Under the pieces are notes generated by a model, which searched no databases, was not told the DNA's origin, and saw nothing but the letters and a program-made list of their open reading frames with translations. Position numbers and translations under genes: made by a program. Source: Flammeovirgaceae bacterium (lineage in GTDB: Bacteria > Bacteroidota > Bacteroidia > Cytophagales > Cyclobacteriaceae). Taken from it: a stretch of DNA of 13,914 nucleotides. Position 1 is the stretch's first letter. Each line of letters starts with the position of its first letter. Shown here piece after piece: positions 1-7,670 of this stretch. The stretch lies in the NCBI GenBank assembly GCA_003229495.1, contig QIEB01000063.1, positions 1-13,914 of the forward strand, written 5' to 3'.

Positions 1-638
1 ATCCTGAAGTACGTGTAATGGTAATTACTGGCAACGATCAGTCATTTGCCGCCGGTGCTGATATCAAACAAATGTCCGACAAAGGAGCAATAGATATGCT
101 GAAAATTGATCAGTTCAGCACTTGGGATCAAATTAGAAAAATCCAAAAACCCATAATCGCCGCAGTTTCGGGATTTTCATTAGGCGGAGGATGCGAACTG
201 GCCATGACCTGTGATATGATCATTGCTTCCGAAACCGCGCGGTTCGGACAGCCAGAAATAAAAATTGGTGTGATGCCAGGAGCCGGAGGAACCCAAAGAT
301 TGACCCGGGCAGTTGGAAAAGCCAGGGCCATGGAAATGGTGCTCACAGGAAAATTAATTAACGCGGAAGAAGCTTTGCAATATGGTTTAGTTAATAAGGT
401 AGTTCCTGTAGAGTCGTACCTTGAGGAAGCCATCAAACTCGCTGGTCAGGTCGCTAAAATGTCACCGGTGGCGGTAAGGCTGGCTAAAGAATCTGTGAAC
501 AGGGCCTACGAAACACATCTGGACGAAGGGCTGCATTTTGAGCGTAAGAATTTTTATCTACTCTTTGCATCGAAAGATCAAAAGGAAGGAATGCAGGCCT
601 TTATTGAAAAACGGGAACCCAAGTTCGAGGGCAGCTAA
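1..638 (+). CDS. Enoyl-CoA hydratase / crotonase (5'-truncated)
   Basis: Crotonase-superfamily enzyme that hydrates trans-2-enoyl-CoA to 3-hydroxyacyl-CoA in fatty-acid beta-oxidation or a related acyl-CoA pathway in the cytoplasm. The reading frame is open to the window edge (first full codon at position 3), so the apparent ATG at 18 is internal. About 211 residues are visible against roughly 260 in the family, so some 50 N-terminal residues lie outside. Visible hallmarks are the AAGADI oxyanion-hole segment, GGGCE, and GQPEIKIGVMPGAGG. The two glutamates typical of true hydratases (in GGGCE and GQPEI, 20 residues apart as in the rat enzyme) are both present, which favours hydratase over an isomerase-only or non-catalytic paralogue. 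The C-terminus is complete (AFIEKREPKF). The stop overlaps the convergent DUF6588-like gene by 4 nt. Physiological substrate chain length cannot be told. Confidence 0.93.
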   Translation, partial: PEVRVMVITGNDQSFAAGADIKQMSDKGAIDMLKIDQFSTWDQIRKIQKPIIAAVSGFSLGGGCELAMTCDMIIASETARFGQPEIKIGVMPGAGGTQRLTRAVGKARAMEMVLTGKLINAEEALQYGLVNKVVPVESYLEEAIKLAGQVAKMSPVAVRLAKESVNRAYETHLDEGLHFERKNFYLLFASKDQKEGMQAFIEKREPKFEGS

Positions 639-1624
639 TTTATATTAATCCCGAATCCTGCGGTAACCAGGTTATACTCATTGAAGGTATAATCTGCGTG
701 CAAGGTGAAAACCGCAAGTTTTATTCGCAGCCCCATGGTTGCCTTGAATCCATTATAGGTTGAACTCACTCCAATAGGATCGGTAAGAATTTCGTTTCCA
801 ATATCGTAGGTGCCTAACACTTCCAGGTCTGACAATATTTCATTGTAACCTACTCCACCATAAAAAGTGAATACTGATAAATCGTAAGAGATCAACGCTT
901 CTAATGACCAGGCATTTAACTTCTGAACACCCAGCTGGTCTTCTCCAGGATAAGTTTCTGATACCTGAACCTCAGTATCAATATGAGTAAAACCCCCAAA
1001 CAGTGAAATATCTACCAATAACTCATCACCCGAAGGAAAATAGTTATTCAGTAGGTGTAAAATACCTACTCCCCACATTTTAACTTCAACATCCTCATCG
1101 AACTTCAATGATGGCATAAATCTAACCTTCAAGTCAGTATTGGGAATTACGCCAATACCTAATTGCAACATAGGGAACAACACTGCGTCAAATCCAAACT
1201 CATCTTCCAGGGAATTGCCGGATGGCCCTTCAAATGTTTCTCCTGTACTTGGCACCAAATATTTAGGACGAATATTCTCAGGCCCGAATACCGTGGGGAC
1301 CATGTTATCACTAGGGGACAACAATTCCAGATCCTTATATTCACTTTTAATGAATTGTATAAAATGTGCTTTAGTGGGTATGGATACAGCACTTACTGTG
1401 ACTGTCAAATCAAAACCCATGCTGTGAGGTCGCGCAGTATTGTACCAGGCATTATTCGCAGCGTATCCAAATCCCTTTGCCAGTGGAGAAATGTAGTCGG
1501 CGGTAAGTTTGTTAGCGTCGTCAGGATCAGCTAAAAGAAAATCACTGAGGTCATCCTGGCACTTGATATGATGATGACCAAAAAATAGGTATGCCAGAGT
1601 TAGAAATATTAATTTTAGCTGCAA
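635..1624 (-). CDS. DUF6588-like exported/outer-membrane protein
   Basis: Protein of 329 residues beginning with a hydrophobic signal peptide (residues 1 to about 22, cut probably near the IKC-QDD boundary), so it is exported. The Cys at that position lacks a normal lipobox, so lipoprotein status is doubtful. The mature part is rich in alternating hydrophobic/polar strands, with glycines and aromatics in the second half (LLVDISLFGGFTHI, FTFYGGVGYNEIL, FKATMGLRIKLAVFTLHADYTF), which suggests an outer-membrane beta-barrel. The overall plan (N-terminal helical lead, GFDLTVTVSA, then paired strands) matches my memory of the Bacteroidota DUF6588 family, whose function is unknown. The ATG at 1624 is chosen because it starts the signal peptide. 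It is convergent with the enoyl-CoA hydratase (4-nt overlap) and has a heptamer repeat 12 nt upstream of its start. Function is not known. Confidence 0.7.
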   Translation of the reverse strand: MQLKLIFLTLAYLFFGHHHIKCQDDLSDFLLADPDDANKLTADYISPLAKGFGYAANNAWYNTARPHSMGFDLTVTVSAVSIPTKAHFIQFIKSEYKDLELLSPSDNMVPTVFGPENIRPKYLVPSTGETFEGPSGNSLEDEFGFDAVLFPMLQLGIGVIPNTDLKVRFMPSLKFDEDVEVKMWGVGILHLLNNYFPSGDELLVDISLFGGFTHIDTEVQVSETYPGEDQLGVQKLNAWSLEALISYDLSVFTFYGGVGYNEILSDLEVLGTYDIGNEILTDPIGVSSTYNGFKATMGLRIKLAVFTLHADYTFNEYNLVTAGFGININ

Positions 1625-1636
1625 TGGGTTTATTTA

Positions 1637-1671
1637 GTTATGGGTTATGAGTGATGAGTGATGAGTGATGA
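1637..1671. repeat. Heptamer tandem repeat upstream of the DUF6588-like gene
   Basis: Five in-register 7-nt units read on the plus strand: GTTATGG, GTTATGA, then three perfect GTGATGA, followed by a partial G. The array lies 12 nt upstream of the minus-strand start codon at 1624, so it falls in the likely 5' untranslated region or promoter of that gene (CACTCAT-type units on the coding strand). The first two units are degenerate. Unit length is not a multiple of three, but the array is non-coding, so copy change would alter leader length rather than reading frame. Confidence 0.9.
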
Positions 1672-1723
1672 GATTTTTTAAAATTCGTAGTCGTAAATTA
1701 AGAATAGCCTTATAATGAAGATA

Positions 1724-1745
1724 CAATTAATTTTCCTGTTAATTG
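1724..1745 (-). terminator. AT-rich inverted repeat at the end of the HD gene
   Basis: CAATTAA (1724-1730) and TTAATTG (1739-1745) are perfect 7-nt inverted arms around an 8-nt loop and span the HD-domain gene's stop codon (1739-1741). The stem is almost all A/T and no clear U-run follows on the minus strand, so it would be a weak terminator at best. It may be chance in AT-rich DNA. Confidence 0.2.
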
Positions 1746-2278
1746 TTAATTAAATCCTGGCGTTCTTGCAATGCCAGGATTATGAAATCAATATGCTCAT
1801 TTATAGGGACTTCCAGTAGTTCAACACCCCTGTGGATTTCCTCCCGGTCAACTTTTGCGGCAAAGCTCTTCTGCTTCAGTTTTTTTGTCACGGACTTTGA
1901 CCTCATTCCTTCAAATCCCTGTGGTCGTACTTGTGCACAAGCCACAATAAACCCTGTCAATTCATCGCAAGCCAGTAATACTTTATCCAACAAGCTCTTA
2001 TGGGGCACACCCCATTTTGTGTAATGAGCAGAAATAGCATAGGCAATTTCTTGTTCGCCGAGTTCTCTGAGTTTGTCGACAATGCGATTTGGATGATCTT
2101 CGGGAAAGGCCTCATAATCAGCATCATGCAACAAACCCGTCACCGCCCATAATTCTTCATCCTCTCCATATTTCCTGGCATATTTCCGCATAACCTGTGA
2201 CACTGTAAAGGCATGTCTTAGTAAACTGGTACCTTTGGTCCATTGTTGTAACAACTCCTTAGCAGATTCGTAGGTCAT
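1739..2278 (-). CDS. HD-domain phosphohydrolase-like protein
   Basis: A 179-residue cytoplasmic protein with the HD metal-binding signature. His22 (LLRHAFTV), the His51-Asp52 pair (GLLHDADYE), His85 (ISAHYTKWG) and Asp105 (LACDELTGF) fall at the spacing expected for the helical HD fold, which coordinates a divalent metal and hydrolyses phosphate esters. The C-terminal third is Lys/Arg-rich (KSVTKKLKQKSFAAKVDREEI) and seems specific to a small HD family often annotated only as HD or HDIG hydrolase. The substrate cannot be inferred. ATG at 2278 is the natural start since upstream sequence is short and AT-rich. The gene is transcribed away from waaA and its downstream neighbour in the same direction is the DUF6588-like gene, 114 nt away, so co-transcription is uncertain. 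Confidence 0.85.
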   Translation of the reverse strand: MTYESAKELLQQWTKGTSLLRHAFTVSQVMRKYARKYGEDEELWAVTGLLHDADYEAFPEDHPNRIVDKLRELGEQEIAYAISAHYTKWGVPHKSLLDKVLLACDELTGFIVACAQVRPQGFEGMRSKSVTKKLKQKSFAAKVDREEIHRGVELLEVPINEHIDFIILALQERQDLINN

Positions 2279-2332
2279 AACAACTTCAGTATTGAGATCG
2301 ATAAACTGGGGTAATATAACAAACTACCTTAT

Positions 2333-2340
2333 TATATTTG
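2333..2340 (+). promoter_or_regulatory. Putative Bacteroidota -7 box upstream of waaA
   Basis: TATATTTG matches the Bacteroidota sigma-factor -7 consensus TAnnTTTG exactly and ends 24 nt before the waaA ATG, in the 86-nt gap shared with the divergent HD gene. I see no convincing TTG-type -33 element at 19-21 nt upstream, so this is a sequence match only. Confidence 0.4.
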
Positions 2341-2364
2341 TGACCAAATGATTCAGAATCTCAT

Positions 2365-3606
2365 ATGGCCTTAATACTTTATGACTTAGCTGTATGGTGT
2401 TTTAAGATAGTATTAAGACTGGTTTCCCCATTTCACCAAAAGGCAAAAAAAATGGTTCAAGGCCGGAAGCATTGGAAAACCAACTTAAAAAGGGACTTCC
2501 AAGACCTTGATAATCCAGTAGTGTGGTTTCACTGTGCTTCATTAGGTGAATTCGAACAAGGGAGACCGCTACTGGAATCTTTTTACCGGGTATTCCCTAA
2601 CTATAAGGTCTTACTAACTTTTTTCTCACCTTCCGGATATGAGGTCCGGAAAAGCTATCCACATGCCCATGCAGTCCACTACCTGCCATGGGATACCGCT
2701 TCGAATGCACGGGAGTTCTACAACATTGTAAAGCCCACAGTGTCTTTCATTATTAAGTACGAATTCTGGTATCACCTAATTCAAGAGGGCAGAAACCGCG
2801 ATATACCGGTGATGGTTTGCTCATCCCTATTCAATGGAGGTCAAATTTTTTTCAAACCTTACGGGGGGTTATTTAGAAAGATACTTCTCAACCTGGAACA
2901 TATATTCGTCCAGGACCTCAGATCTTTGGAGTTATTAGAAAAGATTGGCATTAGTTCAATAACTGTAGCAGGTGATACCAGAATGGATCGAGTAACAGCC
3001 ATTACTGAAAACACTACCGGTAATGAAGTTGTTCAAAAATTTGTGAACGGGCATGAAGCTTTTATTATTGGGAGCAGTTGGCCCCAGGATATTGCTGTAA
3101 TAGCACCTTTAGTGAACAGCGAGACACACCTGAAGTTTATTATTGCACCTCATGAAATCAACGAAAATCACCTTGCGCAACTCGACTCTGTCATTGAACG
3201 TTCAAGTGCACGTCTTTCTGAGTATTCCGGCTCAGCTGAGACCGATGTACTAATCATTGATACCATTGGCATCCTTTCCCATCTGTATCAGTATGGCAAA
3301 TATGCCTATATCGGAGGAGCATTCGGAAAAGGCCTACACAATATCCTGGAGGCGGCAACTTTTGGTTTACCATTGTTTTTTGGTAGTCGAAACTACAAGA
3401 AATTTCGGGAGGCAGTATCTCTGGTGGAGTCAGAGGGCGCTTTTGCTATTGCAGACACTAAAGAGCTCAACCATGCATACCTGTGCCTTGAACACGATAA
3501 TGGTCTCTATCTACGAACCAGTGAGATTTGCCGTAACTTTGTGAAAGAAAATACAGGTGCAACAAAAATTATCATGGATCATGTTCTAACTGTACTGAAA
3601 CCCTGA
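2365..3606 (+). CDS. waaA: 3-deoxy-D-manno-octulosonic acid (Kdo) transferase
   Basis: GT30 glycosyltransferase that moves Kdo from CMP-Kdo onto lipid A precursor (lipid IVA) at the inner face of the cytoplasmic membrane, a committed step in lipopolysaccharide core assembly. The 413-residue length is normal. Visible marks: an N-terminal membrane-anchoring helix (residues 1-22), the WFHCASLGEFEQ block at 54-65 whose Glu62 corresponds to the family's catalytic Glu, KYEFW at 131-135, the CSSLFNGGQIFFKPYG acceptor-side segment, GDTRMDRV, and in the C-terminal nucleotide-binding domain the GGAFGKGLHNILEAATFGLP loop with the conserved Glu of GT-B enzymes. Whether it adds one or two Kdo units is not visible. 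It is followed after 1 nt by rsgA, so the two are almost certainly co-transcribed. A TAnnTTTG box sits upstream. Confidence 0.96.
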   Translation: MALILYDLAVWCFKIVLRLVSPFHQKAKKMVQGRKHWKTNLKRDFQDLDNPVVWFHCASLGEFEQGRPLLESFYRVFPNYKVLLTFFSPSGYEVRKSYPHAHAVHYLPWDTASNAREFYNIVKPTVSFIIKYEFWYHLIQEGRNRDIPVMVCSSLFNGGQIFFKPYGGLFRKILLNLEHIFVQDLRSLELLEKIGISSITVAGDTRMDRVTAITENTTGNEVVQKFVNGHEAFIIGSSWPQDIAVIAPLVNSETHLKFIIAPHEINENHLAQLDSVIERSSARLSEYSGSAETDVLIIDTIGILSHLYQYGKYAYIGGAFGKGLHNILEAATFGLPLFFGSRNYKKFREAVSLVESEGAFAIADTKELNHAYLCLEHDNGLYLRTSEICRNFVKENTGATKIIMDHVLTVLKP

Positions 3607-3607
3607 T

Positions 3608-4525
3608 ATGGAAGGTATAGTGGTCAAAACCACCGGATCCTGGCATGATGTCAGAGATCAAGAAGGCAACTTACACCGCTGCCGGCTTAAGGGGAAATTT
3701 AAAATCCAGGGGTTAAAAGTGACCAACCCCATTGCCGTGGGAGATCACGTGCAGGTGGAATTTGAAAACCAACATGGTACAGGGGTTATCTACGATATCC
3801 TACCCCGTCAAAATTATCTTATACGCACCTCCGTAAAACATCCTGAAATTGGGAATATGTTGGCCTCGAACATTGATCAGGCCATCCTGGTAGTGACATT
3901 GGTACAACCAAAGACTTCTCTAGGATTTATCGATCGCTATTTGGTATCTGCGGAGACATTCAGAATTCCGGTAGTGCTTGTTGTCAACAAGGTTGACATT
4001 TATAATAACCAACAAATCAAAGAGTTAAATGCCATCCTGCAACTGTATTTGGGCATTGGTTATATGGCATTAGCCACATCATTTACTGAAAACACCGGTT
4101 TGGCAGAGTTAAGTACTCAACTAGGTCGCAAGATATCGCTGCTTTCCGGACATTCCGGAGTGGGTAAATCAACTTTATTGAATCTTCTGGTTCCGAAGGG
4201 GAAACAAAAAATTAATCCTGTTTCTGATTTTTCGCTGAAAGGAGTGCATACCACTTCTTTTGCAGAAATGTTCGCGTTGGGCCCGGATTCGTATATCATC
4301 GATACTCCAGGCATTAAGGAACTCGGATTAATGGGAATCGGAGATGAAGAGCTTAGCCATTATTTCCCGGAAATGAGGGCCCTAATGGGCTTGTGTAAGT
4401 ATCATAATTGTACCCATGTACATGAACCCAAATGTGCCGTCATTGAAGCGATAAGTAATACGGTTCCTGAATCCCGGTATTTGAGTTATTTAAGCATGTT
4501 AGAAAACAGTGATAACCGGCGTTAG
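3608..4525 (+). CDS. rsgA: Ribosome small-subunit-dependent GTPase A
   Basis: Circularly permuted GTPase (YjeQ family) that acts late in 30S ribosomal subunit maturation and is stimulated by the 30S particle. Domain order: N-terminal OB-fold (about 1-70), then the permuted G domain with G4 NKVD at 127-130 preceding the P-loop GHSGVGKS at 181-188, a GVHTTS switch I at 212-217 and DTPG at 232-235. The C-terminal zinc finger keeps its ligands Cys263, Cys268, His270 and Cys276. The 305-residue length is typical and all functional motifs are intact. Start: ATG 1 nt after the waaA stop, implying translational coupling. The stop codon overlaps by 4 nt the end of a convergent glycosyltransferase, leaving no room for a separate terminator. 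Confidence 0.97.
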   Translation: MEGIVVKTTGSWHDVRDQEGNLHRCRLKGKFKIQGLKVTNPIAVGDHVQVEFENQHGTGVIYDILPRQNYLIRTSVKHPEIGNMLASNIDQAILVVTLVQPKTSLGFIDRYLVSAETFRIPVVLVVNKVDIYNNQQIKELNAILQLYLGIGYMALATSFTENTGLAELSTQLGRKISLLSGHSGVGKSTLLNLLVPKGKQKINPVSDFSLKGVHTTSFAEMFALGPDSYIIDTPGIKELGLMGIGDEELSHYFPEMRALMGLCKYHNCTHVHEPKCAVIEAISNTVPESRYLSYLSMLENSDNRR

Positions 4526-5472
4526 CGGGCCTTGCCCATAAACTGGGTTAGAAAGGAGAAATTCCAGCCCCTGGACAGCAACCAACCCCAAATCCAGTAC
4601 TTGACCGATTGTTTTTGAACACACCCTAATAGGCCATGCAGTTCATTAGCCACTGAATAATTGTTGCCGATAACCGCTTGCCTGAGCTCATAGCTAATGC
4701 GGACACTTAGTGCTTTAAACTCTTCATTAGTCCGACATAGTTTAAAGGCCTTGTGACAGACTTTAAGAGTTGTTGGCAACATGTTACTAGTAGGTAGATA
4801 CTGGGCTTTGGACATGGAATCTTTATGCACCCGTTTTTTTACCAATACCTTATTTGTAAAATGATACTTGTAATATCGAGAAGAACGTACCCAAAAATCA
4901 AAGTCTTCATAAAAAAGGTCTTCGTCATATCCCCCTAAAGTATCCAATACCTCCCTGCTTATCATCATAGTTGGAGTGCAGATAAAATAACGCTCCAATA
5001 CATTTTTAAAGATATCACCCTCTGGTACCTGATCCAATATTCGCCCGCTGGAGTCCCTGCGATAATGTGTACCTTGAATTTTGGACAAGTCATCAATATA
5101 GTAAGCATCGCAAAAGTTAACCCCGGCATCTCCGTATTGCAGGTTAATTACCCCCTCCTCTACCCTTTCCGGAAGTAAAACATCATCAGCGGCCAAGTCA
5201 ATAATATACCTCCCTTTGGCTAGATCCAAGGCTTCATTAAATGACCGACAGTACCCTTGCTTTGAGGGAACCAAAATCTTTTGAAATTTCATTCCTTCCT
5301 GTTCAATGTCATTGATAAGGGCAACAGAGCCGTCCTGGCTACCATCGTCAATTACGATAATCTCTATATTTTTATAGGATTGTCCAACGGCTGATTCCAA
5401 AGCCTCTCTTATAAAGCGGACCTGATTATGGCACACCACTATTACCGTTACTAATGGCTGGTTCATGACCAT
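4522..5472 (-). CDS. GT2 (GT-A fold) glycosyltransferase
   Basis: Family 2 glycosyltransferase of 316 residues, presumably transferring a sugar from a nucleotide donor to a growing surface or lipid-linked glycan on the cytoplasmic face. The GT-A nucleotide-binding start is clear (LVTVIVVCHNQ, 7-17), followed by DDGS at 42-45, the DLAADD metal/DxD-equivalent at 92-97, and the catalytic-region FYEDFDFWVR at 187-196. No transmembrane helix is evident. The tail from about 200 is family-variable and Lys/aromatic-rich. Two starts are possible: ATG at 5472, or ATG at 5466, which forms an ATGA overlap with the upstream stop; the second is typical of translational coupling and removes only two residues. 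It is the last gene of the minus-strand glycan cassette. Donor and acceptor unknown. Confidence 0.9.
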   Translation of the reverse strand: MVMNQPLVTVIVVCHNQVRFIREALESAVGQSYKNIEIIVIDDGSQDGSVALINDIEQEGMKFQKILVPSKQGYCRSFNEALDLAKGRYIIDLAADDVLLPERVEEGVINLQYGDAGVNFCDAYYIDDLSKIQGTHYRRDSSGRILDQVPEGDIFKNVLERYFICTPTMMISREVLDTLGGYDEDLFYEDFDFWVRSSRYYKYHFTNKVLVKKRVHKDSMSKAQYLPTSNMLPTTLKVCHKAFKLCRTNEEFKALSVRISYELRQAVIGNNYSVANELHGLLGCVQKQSVKYWIWGWLLSRGWNFSFLTQFMGKAR

Positions 5473-6689
5473 ACAGAAGTATTTTTATACAAATAGGAGA
5501 AATCCTTATAAATCGATATGATATGTCTGGTTATAAAACGCGTAGAGGTAAACATATCCAGGTGACGTCCTAAGAAGGTTTGATAGCGGGCTGGGTGTTT
5601 CATAAGAATATCTTCCGATATGAAAGGTATTTTATGTGTTGGAAGCAATTCTATAAACCCTGCGGAAAGAGCGGTGGGAATCATCATATTTGACCCATGA
5701 ACACCTACTACCAAATGACTTTGGGCGAATGCCTGGCACAATTTTTTTTCCGAATCTTTAGTCATATTCAATTGGCGAAGATCCTCAAAATACTCAGGGA
5801 AAGTTCCCCATGTGCCTAAACCTGTAATCTTGAACATTGCAACAGGCAATTCCAGCTTTACTTGGTTTGCAACCCTTACCATAGCTCTTAACTGCCGGTA
5901 GAGAAACCACGGCCTAAGCCAGTCTATTGAAAATTTCGTGGCCGCTAAACTCAACCATTCTTCCAATCTGGTCCTTAACCAAAACCTGTCCTCTCTCCAT
6001 ATAAAAGTAACACATAGTTGCTTAATGCTAAACTCGGAAATTTGGAAAGGTTCAGTGCGAAAATATTGGTAGAATTCGATTTCTTGATGGTCGATGTGCG
6101 TAAATACCGGCAACATTTGAAGGGAGTCATAGTTGTCTGAAACTTCCTGCATGAATAAATCCAATGAATCGATTTGAAAATTTATATCTCTAAGAGACAC
6201 GTCTACTGCCCATATCTCGGCTACATGGTCTGGAACCATCCAAGCGCAACTTTCAGGTATTAGTACCACCACGCCCTGTGGTGCGGATACTCTCTGATGA
6301 TGAAAAGTGTTAAATAATTTCCATAAAACATGTCCATAACACGGATCCAAACAGTTTAGAAGTAAAGCATGTTTGATCTTTTTTCTAACCTCGCGCCTAA
6401 CTGTGGCCGTGACCTTGAGGTCTTTTTTAACCGCCCTGATAAGCGGCCTGGCCATCCAATGATAAGCTTTTCGAGGGTACCTTGCCAATCCATTGTTGGT
6501 AAATGAAATTGGGAATTCCAACCCATGACCGATCGGCCAATTGTGAAAGTAATTGGTTCCACAAATACCACAAGTGCCCTCACCCAGAATGTGAACTCCA
6601 GTAAATATATGCTTGTTAAATCCTGCATTTTCGTGCGAACACTTTGGGCACTTGCTTGGTGGACTTTTATATGGTTTCAGGGACCACAT
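5463..6689 (-). CDS. GT61-like glycosyltransferase with N-terminal zinc-ribbon-like module
   Basis: A 408-residue protein. The N-terminus carries CPKC (Cys14, Cys17) and CGIC (Cys40, Cys43), a four-cysteine zinc-ribbon-like arrangement. The rest resembles GT61/DUF563 glycosyltransferases by pattern: a CYGHVLWKLFN segment at 117-127, comparable to the family's (G)HW...D.LP region, an Arg-containing FIWREDRFW strand at 229-237, and the hallmark-like VVGVHGSNMMIP at 327-338, which corresponds to the family's HG-x-x-x-N donor-binding motif, followed by AGFIELLP. The family transfers pentose or hexosamine residues in plants, animals and bacteria; here the sugar is unknown. No signal peptide or obvious membrane helix, so it is probably cytoplasmic. 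It lies 13 nt downstream of the NodZ-like gene and couples to the GT2 gene by overlap. GT61 placement is by remembered motif, not a search. Confidence 0.68.
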   Translation of the reverse strand: MWSLKPYKSPPSKCPKCSHENAGFNKHIFTGVHILGEGTCGICGTNYFHNWPIGHGLEFPISFTNNGLARYPRKAYHWMARPLIRAVKKDLKVTATVRREVRKKIKHALLLNCLDPCYGHVLWKLFNTFHHQRVSAPQGVVVLIPESCAWMVPDHVAEIWAVDVSLRDINFQIDSLDLFMQEVSDNYDSLQMLPVFTHIDHQEIEFYQYFRTEPFQISEFSIKQLCVTFIWREDRFWLRTRLEEWLSLAATKFSIDWLRPWFLYRQLRAMVRVANQVKLELPVAMFKITGLGTWGTFPEYFEDLRQLNMTKDSEKKLCQAFAQSHLVVGVHGSNMMIPTALSAGFIELLPTHKIPFISEDILMKHPARYQTFLGRHLDMFTSTRFITRHIISIYKDFSYLYKNTSVWS

Positions 6690-6702
6690 ACAGCTAATTT
6701 AG

Positions 6703-7629
6703 CTACATTTTACGGATCCCCCAGCGATCAAGCGTATAAAGAGCCCCGGTCCTCAGTCTACTTCGTCTCGACCTGGAAGATTCGAGTAAAGTATAACGCA
6801 TTTTAGGATTCAGCAGTAACACCGCATAACTGACGTTGCTGTGGACCAACACCGCAGCTTGACACACACTTAGGGCATAGCAGTCTGCCAAAACCTGCAA
6901 TCCCAACCGGTATCGATCGGGATGTTGCATATTGGTATGTATCGCTTGGTCGTTTTCCGAACGAACGGCTTCCTGAGAAATAATCCGATCTTCCCCGAAT
7001 TCCTTTATTAAAAGGGTCAATGCCTTACTATCGTCTGTCGAAATAAAGAACTTCTCATACTTTTTTAAATTTTTGTCAAGTATCCTAAAATACCGCTCCA
7101 AGGGTACTGTTTCAACTTCTACCGAATGGTCAGATCCTCGAATATGAACGCCTAAAGTATGGTACCTCCTACACCTTTCACTTAGTAACCTAACATAAGC
7201 TCGAATTTGATCCTTTAAAACCAGGTCCTTCACAGCGGACCTGTGAACCTTCTTAAAATGACTTCGTTTCCAAATTCTTAATGGATAATTCTCTATATAA
7301 TTATTTGGAACTATACGTCCCTGGTGCTGATCTACCTGCTGTGAGTAGTAATAATTCCAAAAGTTTAAGTCACCGTCATACTTTACCGGATCAGAATATA
7401 AGTAGGGTTTGTCTCCAAAGTCGATGTAACTGGATATATCCAGTTTATTTGCGAAGAATCTCCCATAAATTGCCTGAATCCACAAAGAAAAGAAGCCTCG
7501 TCGGCAGTCCACCCCAAAATGGGAGCAATCGCAATGTGTACCAGGGCAACGGACCGTATAAATCACTCCTGGTTGTTTCAATACACTACGACGGGCATTA
7601 CTTAACTTGTTGCGTTTCTCCATGGTCAT
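6703..7629 (-). CDS. NodZ/GT23-like fucosyltransferase-family glycosyltransferase
   Basis: A 308-residue GT-B-type enzyme resembling bacterial alpha-1,6-fucosyltransferase (NodZ/GT23) relatives, which use GDP-fucose. Key features: a GFFSLWIQAIYGRFFANKL donor/acceptor-domain opening at 45-63, the Arg-containing motif GVHIRGSDH at 160-168 (the diagnostic H-x-R of this superfamily), FFISTDDSKAL at 194-204, an Arg-rich loop, and LADCYALSVCQAAVLVHSNVSYAV at about 247-270, typical of the C-terminal nucleotide-binding half. Cysteines 28, 33, 35 and 42 form a CX4CXCX6C cluster just before the first domain. ATG at 7629 (in-frame ATG at 7623 also possible). It is downstream of the FemAB-like gene with a 41-nt gap. 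The donor may be GDP-fucose or another sugar; this cannot be read. Confidence 0.72.
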   Translation of the reverse strand: MTMEKRNKLSNARRSVLKQPGVIYTVRCPGTHCDCSHFGVDCRRGFFSLWIQAIYGRFFANKLDISSYIDFGDKPYLYSDPVKYDGDLNFWNYYYSQQVDQHQGRIVPNNYIENYPLRIWKRSHFKKVHRSAVKDLVLKDQIRAYVRLLSERCRRYHTLGVHIRGSDHSVEVETVPLERYFRILDKNLKKYEKFFISTDDSKALTLLIKEFGEDRIISQEAVRSENDQAIHTNMQHPDRYRLGLQVLADCYALSVCQAAVLVHSNVSYAVLLLNPKMRYTLLESSRSRRSRLRTGALYTLDRWGIRKM

Positions 7630-7670
7630 TTATGTAACGCGAATCCCCGATACAATCTTAAAAATCACAC

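Noticed and set aside
1140..1534. Plus-strand open frames of 95 and 123 codons opposite the DUF6588-like gene
   Set aside because: They lie antisense inside a well-supported coding region, have no recognisable domain and look like frame shadows.
1637..1671. CRISPR-like repeat array
   Set aside because: Units are 7 nt with no spacers; it is a simple tandem repeat.
6525..6806. Plus-strand open frame across the junction of the GT61-like and NodZ-like genes
   Set aside because: Antisense to two supported genes and without family resemblance.
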